Positions 18,347 through 26,647 of a DNA stretch of 64,000 nucleotides are shown here, piece after piece. Numbering within the stretch: the first letter of the stretch is position 1; the number at the start of each line of letters is the position of its first letter. The DNA comes from G965261055 sp965261055 [NCBI: Fibrobacteria bacterium] (GTDB lineage Bacteria; Fibrobacterota; Fibrobacteria; UBA11236). The translations under genes and the position numbers were made by a program. The DNA is taken from positions 434,001-498,000 of the forward strand of contig OZ253440.1 of the NCBI GenBank assembly GCA_965261055.1. The letters run 5' to 3'. The notes beneath the pieces were generated by a model. The model was not told the origin of the DNA, did not search any database, and worked only from the letters and a program-made list of their open reading frames with translations.

Positions 18347-19346
18347 AAAGGCTCCATGGTAATGATTTGTTCGCATATAATGGAACAACTCCACCAATAA
18401 CAGGAGGGACAATTTTAGGTTTTCGTTGGAAATAAAGAGTTTCGGAATTGTGTTGTAGCTGGTAAAAATCAGCTCCAAATTTCGAAGTAAAAGAATTTAA
18501 GAACGGAAGCTTACCAGCTTTTTCAAAAAGGTTGATTAGTATAGGAATAGCAACGGGGCTTGAAAAAATACCAGCACAACCTGATGCACATTCTTTTTTG
18601 TCTTTTAAGTGGGGTGCACTATCTGTTCCTAAGAAAAAAGAAGGGTCACCTGAAAACACAACTTCTTGTAAAGCTTTTAAGTCTTCAGGGAATTTTGGAA
18701 TTGGTTTACAGAAATGATGAGGAGAGATAGATTTTCCAATAATGTTATCTAAAGTAAATAATAAATGGTGTACAGTAATTGTTGCCACAACATTGGGTCC
18801 AGCTTGTTTTACAAAGTTAATCGTACGGCGGTCACTAATGTGTTCAATAACAATACGCAATTTTGGAAAATTGTTAATAATCCATTGAACATCAGGAAGG
18901 TAGGAATATTCTCTGTGGAGAGAGAATTCTCTAGGTTTTTCGGCATGTATATTAAGAACAATATTATGTTCTTGCATTAAGGCAAAAGATTCGGCTAAGT
19001 TTTGAATATTATTAACACTATCTTCGGAATGTGTTGTGACTCCAGTAGGATAAATTTTTCCTCCTGTTACTCCCCATTTTATTATGTCTTCTATTGTTTC
19101 GTTCGTAAGGTTTTCGGATAATTTAAAAGTCATTAAAACTTTAAGATCATTTGAAACGCTTTGTATTTCTTGTTTGTATTTGAAAAGAGTTTCAACATTG
19201 TTGAGAGGTGGTAATGTATTTGGCATCACCAAAATTTTTTTAAAATAGGGTAGACAAGCTTTAACATACTGAGTTAGTGCTTTGCCTTGTCTTAAATGGA
19301 TATGAAAATCATCTGCACGATTTAGGGAAAATTCTTGAGTTGCCAT
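18336..19346 (-). CDS. pyrC: Dihydroorotase (class II)
   Basis: PyrC cyclises carbamoyl aspartate to dihydroorotate in pyrimidine synthesis. It is of the E. coli type (336 residues). Zinc ligands are H15 and H17 in DDFHIHLRQG, the carboxylated lysine K97 in GGKIYPTGVTTH, downstream NIHAEKP and VIEHISD histidines, and catalytic D242 in LGTDSAPHLK. It heads the minus-strand pyrC-plsC-rnr unit and is divergent from the 96-residue CxxC protein, with 51 bases between the starts. Confidence 0.94.
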   Translation of the reverse strand: MATQEFSLNRADDFHIHLRQGKALTQYVKACLPYFKKILVMPNTLPPLNNVETLFKYKQEIQSVSNDLKVLMTFKLSENLTNETIEDIIKWGVTGGKIYPTGVTTHSEDSVNNIQNLAESFALMQEHNIVLNIHAEKPREFSLHREYSYLPDVQWIINNFPKLRIVIEHISDRRTINFVKQAGPNVVATITVHHLLFTLDNIIGKSISPHHFCKPIPKFPEDLKALQEVVFSGDPSFFLGTDSAPHLKDKKECASGCAGIFSSPVAIPILINLFEKAGKLPFLNSFTSKFGADFYQLQHNSETLYFQRKPKIVPPVIGGVVPLYANKSLPWSLYEK

Positions 19347-19397
19347 GTTTAAAAAATAGAAAAATTACTAGCTTTGTTTGTAAAATGAGGAGTTATA

Positions 19398-19688
19398 ATG
19401 GATTATTTAGAAGTTGATTGCCCATGTTGTAGATCCAGATTAATCATTGATTCAAAGTTGGGTCGTGTTTTATCTCATAAAAAATACAAAGAAAAAATAG
19501 ACTCTTTTTCTGAGTTTCTTGATAAAGAAAAAGGAAAAGAAAAGGTACTAGATCAAGCTTTTGAAATTGGAAAGAAAAAAGAAAAAGGGAAAATGGAGTT
19601 TTTAGAAAAAAAAATAGCTCTTGTTAGAAAACAAAAAAATATTGATTTAAGTGATTTAAATTCCAAAAAAAGAATGTTGTGGGATTAA
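19398..19688 (+). CDS. Small hydrophilic protein with N-terminal CPCC
   Basis: A 96-residue, highly charged protein starting DYLEVDCPCCRSRLIID, that is, one zinc-ribbon-like knuckle (C8, C10, C11) followed by a Lys/Glu-rich helical tail (about 40-96). A single knuckle could bind metal only in a dimer. AATGAGGAG precedes the ATG. I recall similar short CPCC-start proteins in proteobacteria without known function. It precedes the carbonic-anhydrase-like gene by 47 bases. Confidence 0.55.
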   Translation: MDYLEVDCPCCRSRLIIDSKLGRVLSHKKYKEKIDSFSEFLDKEKGKEKVLDQAFEIGKKKEKGKMEFLEKKIALVRKQKNIDLSDLNSKKRMLWD

Positions 19689-19735
19689 ACAGTATTTTGT
19701 TAATTTTATGTGAGAAATATTTTAGGAGATTATAA

Positions 19736-20116
19736 ATGTCGAAAACTTTTGGAACAGCCATTAATTGTATGGATGGAAGAACTCAAGTTCCGATAATAGA
19801 ATGGGTTAGGAAAAATTATTCTGTTGATTATGTAGATATGATAACAGAGGCTGGTCCTATCGGTAGGTTAGCTTTAGATGAGTCAAATTGTTCAGTTATT
19901 GAATCTATTAAGAGTCGGTCAACTATTTCTGTAAAAAGCCATTATTCAGATATTATTGCTGTTATTGGACATGAAGGTTGTCTTGGTAATCCAGTTCCTA
20001 AAGAACAGCAAATAGATCAAATTAAAGAATCAGTAGAAGTTGTAAAAAAATGGGGTTTAACTCAAAATGTTGTTGGATTATGGATTGAAGACAAGGTAGT
20101 TGAGAAGATTGGATAA
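19736..20116 (+). CDS. Beta-carbonic-anhydrase-like zinc protein
   Basis: A 126-residue protein with the beta-carbonic anhydrase active-site pattern in miniature: C11-x-D13-x-R15 (INCMDGRTQ) and H79-x-x-C82 (IGHEGCLGNP). These are the two Cys and one His zinc ligands and the Asp-Arg dyad of that family. It is much shorter than classical beta-CAs (about 200+ residues), so CO2 hydration is not assured; I recall short CA-like proteins of unknown activity. TAGGAGA precedes the ATG. The 3' end overlaps the start of the K+ channel gene by 17 bases, suggesting co-translation. Confidence 0.7.
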   Translation: MSKTFGTAINCMDGRTQVPIIEWVRKNYSVDYVDMITEAGPIGRLALDESNCSVIESIKSRSTISVKSHYSDIIAVIGHEGCLGNPVPKEQQIDQIKESVEVVKKWGLTQNVVGLWIEDKVVEKIG

Positions 20117-20879
20117 AATATCTCAAAGTAAGCACTTTAAGTCTAGGAATAACATTCGTGCGGACTTTTTTAGTTGGTTGTGGTTCAAAAATACAATTGA
20201 GATTACTAAACAAACTTCTAGTCGTTTATTTAATTTATTCTCTTTCGCTACCATTTTTGTTTCCATTTTTGTAAATACTTTGGAAACTTTACCAAATTTA
20301 TCCCAAAACCAAAAGGTATTTTTAAAAGTAATAGAATGGAGTTGTGTTACTTTTTTTTTGATAGAGTATTTACTAAGAATTTTAGTTGCAAGAAACAAAA
20401 TAAAGTTTGTGTTTAGTTTGTATGGAATTATTGATCTTTTGTCCATAGTGCCGTCTTTATTACTTATTTCGAATGCTTTTACTTCGCTTAGAGTCTTGCG
20501 TATTTTTAGTTTATTTAGAATTTTTCGTTTGTTGCGTTTTATATCGGCAACTCAGCATTTAAAGAGATCTATTTTTGCAGCTAAAGGTGAATTATTTTTA
20601 TTTTTTATATTATCAACTATTTTGCTCTACTTTTCTTCGGCTGGTATTTATGTTTTTGAACATGAAGCTCAACCTGAAAAATTTTCCTCGGTATTTCATA
20701 GTTTTTGGTGGTCTGTAATTACAATGACAACAGTGGGTTATGGAGATATTGTTCCAATAACAATAGGGGGTAAAATTTTCTCGTGTTTTATGATTTTCAT
20801 AGGAGTTAGTTTTGTAGCTGTACCTACAGGTATTTTATCAGCATCTTTAGCACAGGTAAAAATTAAAAAGGTATCTTAA
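20100..20879 (+). CDS. Voltage-gated-type potassium channel
   Basis: A six-helix K+ channel of 259 residues. Membrane segments S1-S4 span about 45-150, with an Arg-rich S4-like helix SLRVLRIFSLFRIFRLLRF (129-147), then S5, the selectivity filter TMTTVGYGDI (TVGYGD at 211-216) and S6 to about 250. There is no RCK/KTN or cyclic-nucleotide domain, so it is a minimal Kv-like channel. The start is TTG 20100 or TTG 20109, both inside the end of the carbonic-anhydrase-like gene. arsC follows 10 bases after the stop. Confidence 0.88.
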   Translation: MRRLDKISQSKHFKSRNNIRADFFSWLWFKNTIEITKQTSSRLFNLFSFATIFVSIFVNTLETLPNLSQNQKVFLKVIEWSCVTFFLIEYLLRILVARNKIKFVFSLYGIIDLLSIVPSLLLISNAFTSLRVLRIFSLFRIFRLLRFISATQHLKRSIFAAKGELFLFFILSTILLYFSSAGIYVFEHEAQPEKFSSVFHSFWWSVITMTTVGYGDIVPITIGGKIFSCFMIFIGVSFVAVPTGILSASLAQVKIKKVS

Positions 20880-20889
20880 GAATTTTTAT

Positions 20890-21312
20890 ATGAAAAAGAA
20901 AATAGCATTTATTTGTATTCATAACTCTGCTCGTAGCCAAATGGCTGAAGAGCTATTGCGTAAATACGCAGGAGATCGGTTTGAATGCTTTAGTGGAGGA
21001 ATTGAGTCAGGTTCGTTAAATCCTATTGTTGTTGATGTTTTAAAAGAAGAAGGAATTGATATTTCAAACAAAAAACCAAAATCGGTACAAGATCTTATAA
21101 ATAGTGGGTATTTGTTTGATTTTGTTGTGACTGTTTGTGATGAAGGAAATGCTGAAAGATGCCCACTTTTTCCTGGTGAAGCACGTCATTTACATTGGGG
21201 GTTTCAAGACCCTTCCAGCCTAGATTCAGATGTTGATAGGAAACAAGTGACATTTCAGATTAAACAACAAATAAAAAGTAAAATTATGGAATGGATTAAT
21301 TCAAATGACTAA
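20890..21312 (+). CDS. arsC: Arsenate reductase, thioredoxin-coupled (LMW-PTPase fold)
   Basis: ArsC reduces arsenate to arsenite using an intramolecular disulfide relay recycled by thioredoxin. The phosphatase-type loop is C9-IHNSA-R15 (CX5R), and the relay cysteines are in TVCDEGNAERCPLFPG (about 81-96). HWGFQDPSS is the general-acid Asp region. Length is 140 residues. It is 10 bases after the K+ channel. Its last codons overlap the ATG of a destroyed aquaporin gene. No ArsR repressor or ArsB/Acr3 pump is in the window, so arsenite export by this locus appears lost. Confidence 0.92.
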   Translation: MKKKIAFICIHNSARSQMAEELLRKYAGDRFECFSGGIESGSLNPIVVDVLKEEGIDISNKKPKSVQDLINSGYLFDFVVTVCDEGNAERCPLFPGEARHLHWGFQDPSSLDSDVDRKQVTFQIKQQIKSKIMEWINSND

Positions 21313-21972
21313 TTCTTTATTGCAAAAATGTATTGCTGAGTTTATCGGAACTTTTGCTATTGTTTTTTTTGATGTGGTGCTGTTATCATTTCAAATTTAA
21401 TGCCGATTGATTTTTTTGAAATAACTGTGGTATTCGGTGCTGTTATTGTTTATGTTGCTAGGGCAAACTTTTCAGGAGTTCATTGTAATCCTGCCGTAAG
21501 CTTTTGTCTTCACTTTGAAAAAATTACTTTCTATAAAACATTTTTTAGCTTATATTTGTTCCCAATTTTTAGGAGGAGTTTTTGTAAGTTTAGTTCATTA
21601 TCTCCTTTTTTTAAATGAGACAATTCAATATGGGTCACCAGTTCCATTTGATGGCTCCATTTGGACTGCTTTGGTTTGGGAGTTTATTTTATCTTTTTTC
21701 TTAATATTTGTTATTATTTCTGTAGCTACTAATTATCGATCTCAAGGTTAATTGGTTGAACTATCTATAGGTCTAACTGTGTTTCTATTGGAGGGGATCT
21801 GAACGGAGCATCTATGAATTCTGCTCAATTTTTAGGTTCAACATTATTAACTGGAGATTTTAAATTCCTAGTCGCTTATTTAGTTGGGCCTTTAATAGGA
21901 GGAGCTTTTGTTGTATGTGTGTATCACTGGATTTGTTGCTATAAATCAGTATTTAGAATTTATTTTGATTAA
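21305..21972 (+). pseudogene. Broken aquaporin/glyceroporin (MIP family), AqpS-like
   Basis: The ATG overlaps the arsC stop by 8 bases. Frame 1 reads CIAEFIGTFAIVFF, a typical MIP start, then breaks at a run of eight T near 21365. The next frame restores CGAVI and reaches the first NPA box in FSGVHCNPAVSF (about 21470-21510). A second break near 21530 leads to a third frame (FLAYICSQFLGGVF to SVATNYRSQG) ending in a stop near 21750. A further shift gives GGDLNGASMNSAQFLGS, where the second NPA box reads NSA, and the frame closes at 21972. At least three frameshifts and one stop make it non-functional. Confidence 0.85.
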
Positions 21973-22925
21973 AATAAACTAAAAAATACCATTTCAATTT
22001 CAAATTTTTCGGTATAAGAATCCTTTTTAAAAAGCCATTCTAATTCTGATAATCGAATCAAACTTCTTTCCCATTGTTTTTTAGAACGCGTTAGAGCCTG
22101 TTTTAGATAAGATTCTTTTTTAAAGATAAAGGAATTGATATGTAAAAGTTCTGAAATGACTTCAGAAGATTTTTTTTCTTGATGCAAGCATTCAATTTTT
22201 AATAATTTAGAAAAATGGTTGAACAGTCTTGAAGCAATTAAAAAAGGAGGTTCTCCTTGTTCCAATAGACTTTTTAGACATAGTATAGAATTTGTTTTTT
22301 GTTTTAGTCCCACTGCTTTATTCAATTCGAAGAAGGAGTGATCACGAAAACGATTTAAAAGAGCTTGGATGTCATTAGCATTTATTTCTTTCTTTCGGGA
22401 TAGGGTAGTACTTAGATTTTTGAGCTCTTGGTCTATTTCTTCTAAATTATCACCGACGAATTCCCATAAAAGAAGAGCATCTGCAAGAGTAATTTTTTTT
22501 TGGTATTGGCTAAGCGTTCGTTCTAAAATCCATTGAGGGATTTGATTTGGCCAAGGAGCCTTGAATTCTTTGACTAGTCCATTTACATTAAACCATTTTC
22601 TTAAAGATGTATTTGGTTTCCAAGAAAGACTTGTTACAAAAATAAAAATAAATGGATTTGGATTAGAAAAAATAGAGAGGATTTTTTTTTGATTAGATAA
22701 TGTTATTTTATCAACATTTTTAATGAGAATAAGGATATCCGAACTAAATAGAGAGGGGCTTTGATAATCTTGTTCAAAATCATTAAAATTAAATTCATCA
22801 CCATAATAGGTTTTGATAATTCCATCTGATTTTGTTATTCTCCAAGAGTCTATAGCCTTTGATAAAAATTCTTTACTGAGGACTTGATCTGTACCAATAA
22901 AACCTAAAAGGTTATTTTTATTCAT
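21969..22925 (-). CDS. holA: DNA polymerase III delta subunit
   Basis: HolA opens and loads the beta sliding clamp as part of the clamp-loader complex. The 318-residue protein starts LLGFIGTDQVLSKEFLSKAI, continues through a region with SDILILIKNVDKITLSNQKK, and ends with an all-helical C-terminal domain (about 200-318), the family layout. It lacks a functional P-loop, as normal for delta. It lies 10 bases after greA on the same strand, and its end just touches the aquaporin pseudogene. Confidence 0.85.
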   Translation of the reverse strand: MNKNNLLGFIGTDQVLSKEFLSKAIDSWRITKSDGIIKTYYGDEFNFNDFEQDYQSPSLFSSDILILIKNVDKITLSNQKKILSIFSNPNPFIFIFVTSLSWKPNTSLRKWFNVNGLVKEFKAPWPNQIPQWILERTLSQYQKKITLADALLLWEFVGDNLEEIDQELKNLSTTLSRKKEINANDIQALLNRFRDHSFFELNKAVGLKQKTNSILCLKSLLEQGEPPFLIASRLFNHFSKLLKIECLHQEKKSSEVISELLHINSFIFKKESYLKQALTRSKKQWERSLIRLSELEWLFKKDSYTEKFEIEMVFFSLF

Positions 22926-22935
22926 TTAATCATAA

Positions 22936-23409
22936 TTATTTGAACGAAATTACTTTTAGAGTCATTTCGCCTTTAGGAGTATTGATTTTAGACAAATCTC
23001 CTACTTTTTTGCCCATTAAACCTTTGCCTATAGGGGAGTGAACTGAAATTCTTCCAGTTAGTACATCAACACCTTCTGTACTTACAAGAGTATAAATAGT
23101 TTGTTTATTTGTTGACATATTTACAACGGTAACTTCTGCTCCAATAATAACATGCCCAGCTTCTTTTGGAGATGTTTCAATGATTTCTGCTAAAGCTATT
23201 TTATTTTCTAAAGACTGTATTTTGGACTCAATTTCACCTTGTTTTTCACGAGTAGCATGGTAATCTGCGTTTTCGCTTAAATCACCATTTGCACGAGCTT
23301 CTGTAATTTCTTGAATGACCTTGGGACGAGAAACTTTTTTTAGTTCTTGTAGTTCTGTATTTAGCCTATCATAAGTGCCTTTTAGCATGGCTAATCTTTC
23401 TATTGGCAT
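22936..23409 (-). CDS. greA: Transcription elongation factor GreA
   Basis: GreA stimulates cleavage of backtracked transcripts in RNA polymerase. The 157 residues have an N-terminal coiled coil (about 1-75) with the invasive acidic tip in ARANGDLSENADYHATREKQ (D and E at the tip are kept) and a C-terminal FKBP-like domain (HSPIGKGLMGKKVGD). TAGGAG is the ribosome-binding site. holA follows after 10 bases. It is divergent from psd across a 225-base gap. Confidence 0.96.
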   Translation of the reverse strand: MPIERLAMLKGTYDRLNTELQELKKVSRPKVIQEITEARANGDLSENADYHATREKQGEIESKIQSLENKIALAEIIETSPKEAGHVIIGAEVTVVNMSTNKQTIYTLVSTEGVDVLTGRISVHSPIGKGLMGKKVGDLSKINTPKGEMTLKVISFK

Positions 23410-23514
23410 TGTAAACTCCTATTTCATTAAAATTTAGTGAGAGTGTAACTTTTTAAATAACTTAAAAACAAGGTACATTCTAAATTTGTATTATTTAATA
23501 ATAATTATTGTTCG

Positions 23515-23537
23515 AAACTTAATCAACGTTTAAGTTT
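23515..23537. repeat. Hairpin/palindrome in the greA-psd gap
   Basis: AAACTTAA (23515-23522) and TTAAGTTT (23530-23537) form a perfect 8-bp inverted repeat with a 7-base loop, in the gap between divergent greA and psd. It may be an operator or a leader hairpin. Nothing further can be said. Confidence 0.4.
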
Positions 23538-23580
23538 AAGGCTAACCTTTTAATTATTAAGGAATCTTGTTGATAAATTT

Positions 23581-23599
23581 TAGTTGTTTTGAACAACTA
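23581..23599. promoter_or_regulatory. Palindrome upstream of psd
   Basis: TAGTTGTT (23581-23588) and AACAACTA (23592-23599) form a perfect 8-bp inverted repeat around TTG, 36 bases before the psd ATG. The position and compact symmetry suit an operator. It has no T-tract, so it is not a terminator. Confidence 0.4.
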
Positions 23600-23634
23600 T
23601 CAATATATACCTTTCGTTTATACTTTAATAAATT

Positions 23635-24474
23635 ATGTTGAATCAACTTTTAAAACTTCCTCAATTGTGGGTCAGCTCTGTAATTGGCTACTTAGTTCGT
23701 ATAAAATTACCTTTGGGTTTACATCGTGTGATAAAAAAGTATTTCATTCAATACTATAAAGTAAATACAATTGAGACTGAGTTTGCATTAAAGGATTACC
23801 AGACTTTGGGTGATTTTTTTATTCGTAAGTTAAAGTCAAATACTCGTCCAATTGCTAACACTAAAATAATAAGTCCAGTCGATGGTATTTGGACTGTTTT
23901 TGGATCACTATCAAAATCTCTTCTAATAGAGCAAATCAAAGGAAAAAATTATTCTTTTGTTGATTTAGTAGACCATCAGTATAATCAAGAAAGATTTGAA
24001 AATGGTTTTTATAGTACAATTTATTTAGCTCCTTACCATTACCATCGTGTACATAGCCCAATCAGGGGTGTCGTTAAGAGTGTAACACATATTCCAGGCA
24101 ATTTATGGCCAGTTAATTCTTGGAGTGTCTCTAAAGTTGAGAATTTATTTGCAGTGAATGAAAGAATTATTGTTGAGATTGAAAGCGAACAAAAGTCTCG
24201 TTGTCTTGTTGTTATGGTTGGTGCTACGAATGTTGGAAAGATGACATTATCATTTTGTTCCAAAATACAAGGTAACACATATCAAAAAAGAACAAGGCAT
24301 TTAAAAATGGAAAAATTAGTACAATTGGATGTAGGCGGTGATTTGGGCTGTTTTCATATGGGTTCTACAGTTATCCTACTTTTTGATAACCAATATCAAA
24401 AATCTGATTTTACTAACTTGAATCAAGATTTTCAAACTTCAAATATTAAAATGGGGGAGGCTTTAGAGTTCTAA
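23635..24474 (+). CDS. psd: Phosphatidylserine decarboxylase proenzyme
   Basis: Psd makes phosphatidylethanolamine from phosphatidylserine at the inner membrane, using a pyruvoyl group formed by self-cleavage. The cleavage site is HMGSTVILLF (G243/S244) rather than the usual LGST; the Gly-Ser-Thr core is intact. D83 (SPVDG) and H140 (HYHRVHSP) fit the self-cleavage Asp-His-Ser triad. Length is 279 residues, the proteobacterial type. The stop overlaps the start of the next gene by one base (TAATG). Confidence 0.93.
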   Translation: MLNQLLKLPQLWVSSVIGYLVRIKLPLGLHRVIKKYFIQYYKVNTIETEFALKDYQTLGDFFIRKLKSNTRPIANTKIISPVDGIWTVFGSLSKSLLIEQIKGKNYSFVDLVDHQYNQERFENGFYSTIYLAPYHYHRVHSPIRGVVKSVTHIPGNLWPVNSWSVSKVENLFAVNERIIVEIESEQKSRCLVVMVGATNVGKMTLSFCSKIQGNTYQKRTRHLKMEKLVQLDVGGDLGCFHMGSTVILLFDNQYQKSDFTNLNQDFQTSNIKMGEALEF

Positions 24475-25295
24475 TGGAACAGTTCTTTATTAAATGGAAG
24501 GAAAACCATAGTCAGGAAATACAGGACACTATTGATTATGTAAGTGCCTTTCAATCTATTAGGTCGCCAATTTTGGAAAAATGGACTTATCCATTTCCAC
24601 CAGATTCTTCTTCAGGTCAAGTTTTATTATTAATTTATGCTAGTTTATTGCAAAACATAAATGAAGAAAAATTAATAGAATGGTTAAGAGAGTGGTTTGC
24701 CTATTGGGATAAAAAAATATTTCAACGTCAAAGATATAAATTTTTAGAAACAGAAGAAGTTTTGAAACAGTCTGAAGGTTATTCAAATTGGTTATTAGCA
24801 AAGCAGGCTCCCGCAATTTTAAGAAGTATAGGCAGTTTTGTTAGAGAGTACCCTAAAATTAAAGACTGGATTTTAAATCAAAACAGTATAGAAAGTGCTA
24901 CGCAGAAATTATCGAAAGTTATTTTTTACATGGGAAAAAACAGTTTTTCAAAACCGAAGGTTCGTCATTTTATATGGTTGTTATATAAATCTGGGATAGA
25001 GAGTTTTCCAGACTTGAAAGAGTATTCGTTGCCAATAACGGAAGGAATTCAAAAATGGACTTATTTTATTGGACCTTTAAGGAAAGAAGAGTTTTCTAAA
25101 AAGTATTTAAAAGAAAATTATCGGCAAATTGGCATTCTTTTAAATTCTATTTTACCTGTAAATAATGATTATTACCATGCTTTATCTTGCTTTCAAAAAA
25201 GAAATAAGGATGGTCAACTACTTTGTAGGCAAATATTAAGAAACTGTCAATTATGTCCTTTGTCTTCTTACTGTTTTTTATCTGATGCAGGTTAA
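24474..25295 (+). CDS. Uncharacterised protein with EndoIII-type [4Fe-4S] cysteine motif
   Basis: A 273-residue helical protein. The C-terminus has C251-x6-C258-x2-C261-x5-C267, exactly the spacing of the [4Fe-4S] loop of endonuclease III/MutY. Upstream, HFIWLLYKSGIESFPDL to LPITEGIQKW occupies the place where the HhH-GPD fold would have its helix-hairpin-helix and catalytic Asp, but I do not see a clear LPGVG hairpin or a THV-type catalytic Asp. It is therefore a divergent or catalytically altered relative of the DUF2400/HhH-GPD group at best. It is translationally coupled to psd. Confidence 0.55.
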   Translation: MEQFFIKWKENHSQEIQDTIDYVSAFQSIRSPILEKWTYPFPPDSSSGQVLLLIYASLLQNINEEKLIEWLREWFAYWDKKIFQRQRYKFLETEEVLKQSEGYSNWLLAKQAPAILRSIGSFVREYPKIKDWILNQNSIESATQKLSKVIFYMGKNSFSKPKVRHFIWLLYKSGIESFPDLKEYSLPITEGIQKWTYFIGPLRKEEFSKKYLKENYRQIGILLNSILPVNNDYYHALSCFQKRNKDGQLLCRQILRNCQLCPLSSYCFLSDAG

Positions 25296-25429
25296 AATGA
25301 ATACTTTTTATTTTTATAGATATATTTTTATATAAAAGGTTTATATTTTGTTATCTTTTGTTAGCCATGGAAATCTTTGGTTATTTCTATGTGGGTATGT
25401 TGTTGTAAAATTTAAAAATAAAGTGTTGT

Positions 25430-25597
25430 ATGATGGTTGAAAATATTGAAAAAGAAATTGAGCAATTAAAGTTGGAGTATCAAAAATTTGAATCAGGTAA
25501 TGTTTCCGCGGGAACACGAGCTAGAAAAGTATTGCAAAATATTCGTAATATTGCCCAAGAGCTTAGAGTTCAAATTCTTGAAGCTAGAAAAAAATAA
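25430..25597 (+). CDS. Small histone H1-like (Hc1-type) protein
   Basis: A 55-residue ORF starting ATG-ATG at 25430: an acidic helical start (ENIEKEIEQLKLEYQKFESG) followed by NVSAGTRARKVLQNIRNIAQ and a basic end EARKK. The SAGTRARK core is the signature I know from short histone H1/Hc1-like proteins of Bacteroidetes and relatives, thought to bind DNA. This copy lacks the long Lys/Ala-rich tail. It stands alone 30 bases upstream of mreB, after a 134-base gap. Confidence 0.65.
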   Translation: MMVENIEKEIEQLKLEYQKFESGNVSAGTRARKVLQNIRNIAQELRVQILEARKK

Positions 25598-25627
25598 ATA
25601 TTTTTTAAATTTTAAATAGTATTGATT

Positions 25628-26647
25628 ATGTTTGGATTTTTATCAAAAAATATTGGGATTGATTTAGGTACAGCTAACATTTTGGTCCATGTTGCTGGTC
25701 AAGGAATCGTCGTAGATATACCATCTATTATTGCTATTGATTCAAAAACTCAAAAGGTAATTGCTATAGGTCAAGAAGCCAAAGCAATGCTAGGAAAAAC
25801 TCCTAAGGGAATTGATGTTATTCGCCCTATGAAAGATGGTGTTATTGCTGATTTTCGTTCTATTGAAATTTTACTTTACCAAATTTTGAGAAGTTTAAAG
25901 CGAAGTCTTTTTTCATCAGCTCCTAATATTTCGGTTGGAGTACCTTCTGGAATTACTCCTGTTGAAAAAAAGGCAGTTGTTGACGCTTTACAAAAAGCTG
26001 GAGCGAAAGATGTTCATTTGATCGCCGAGCCTATGGCTGCAGCAATTGGAATGGGGTTAGATGTTGAAGAAGCTAGTGGAAACATGATAATAGACATCGG
26101 TGGAGGAACGAGCGAAATAGCCGTGATTTCTTTATGTGGAATTGTGTCTGACGCTTCAATTCGCGTTGGTGGTGATAATTTAGATACAGCAATTGTAAAT
26201 TTTTTGAAAAAGAACAAAAACTTATCTATTGGTCATATTACAGCTGAAAAAATCAAATTTGCTATAGGGTCAGCTTACACAATGACAAAAGAACTCAGTA
26301 TGACTGTTGGTGGTTTAGACATTGTTCGAGGAATTCCAAGACAAGTTCAGGTTCGTTCCGAAGAAATTAGGGAAGCGTTATCTGAACCAATTAATCAAAT
26401 TGTAGAAGCTTTTAAATTTGCTTTAGAAAATACTCCTCCCGAACTTTCTCCAGATATTATTGAGAAAGGTGTTATTTTAACTGGAGGAGGCTCGTGCTTA
26501 CGGGGTCTAAACAAAAGACTTAAGGAAGAGACTGGTCTTATGGTTACCGTTATTGATAATGGATTAGTCAATGTTTGTGATGGAACAGCTAAAGTTATTA
26601 ATGATTTAGAAAAATACAAAAATGTGATTATGAGAATTAATGACTAA
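25628..26647 (+). CDS. mreB: Rod-shape-determining actin homologue MreB
   Basis: MreB forms membrane-bound filaments that position the elongasome. I start at ATG 25628 (MFGFLSKNIGIDLG), giving 339 residues; an in-frame TTG at 25622 is less likely. Phosphate-1 is IGIDLGTANILV (9-20), phosphate-2 is the IDIGGGTSEIAV region, and the adenosine loop is LTGGGSCLRGL. The amphipathic N-terminal FGFLS suits membrane attachment. mreC starts 8 bases before the mreB stop. It heads the mreBCD-mrdA-rodA cluster. Confidence 0.97.
   Translation: MFGFLSKNIGIDLGTANILVHVAGQGIVVDIPSIIAIDSKTQKVIAIGQEAKAMLGKTPKGIDVIRPMKDGVIADFRSIEILLYQILRSLKRSLFSSAPNISVGVPSGITPVEKKAVVDALQKAGAKDVHLIAEPMAAAIGMGLDVEEASGNMIIDIGGGTSEIAVISLCGIVSDASIRVGGDNLDTAIVNFLKKNKNLSIGHITAEKIKFAIGSAYTMTKELSMTVGGLDIVRGIPRQVQVRSEEIREALSEPINQIVEAFKFALENTPPELSPDIIEKGVILTGGGSCLRGLNKRLKEETGLMVTVIDNGLVNVCDGTAKVINDLEKYKNVIMRIND

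Noticed and set aside
18347-18478. Longer plsC start at 18478
   Set aside because: It lies within pyrC and adds residues unlike any acyltransferase start; ATG 18346 gives the normal N-terminus.
20123-20446. 107-residue minus-strand ORF opposite the K+ channel
   Set aside because: It is a shadow of the channel gene, which has strong motifs on the plus strand.
25622-25627. mreB starting at TTG 25622
   Set aside because: ATG at 25628 gives the usual amphipathic MreB start.
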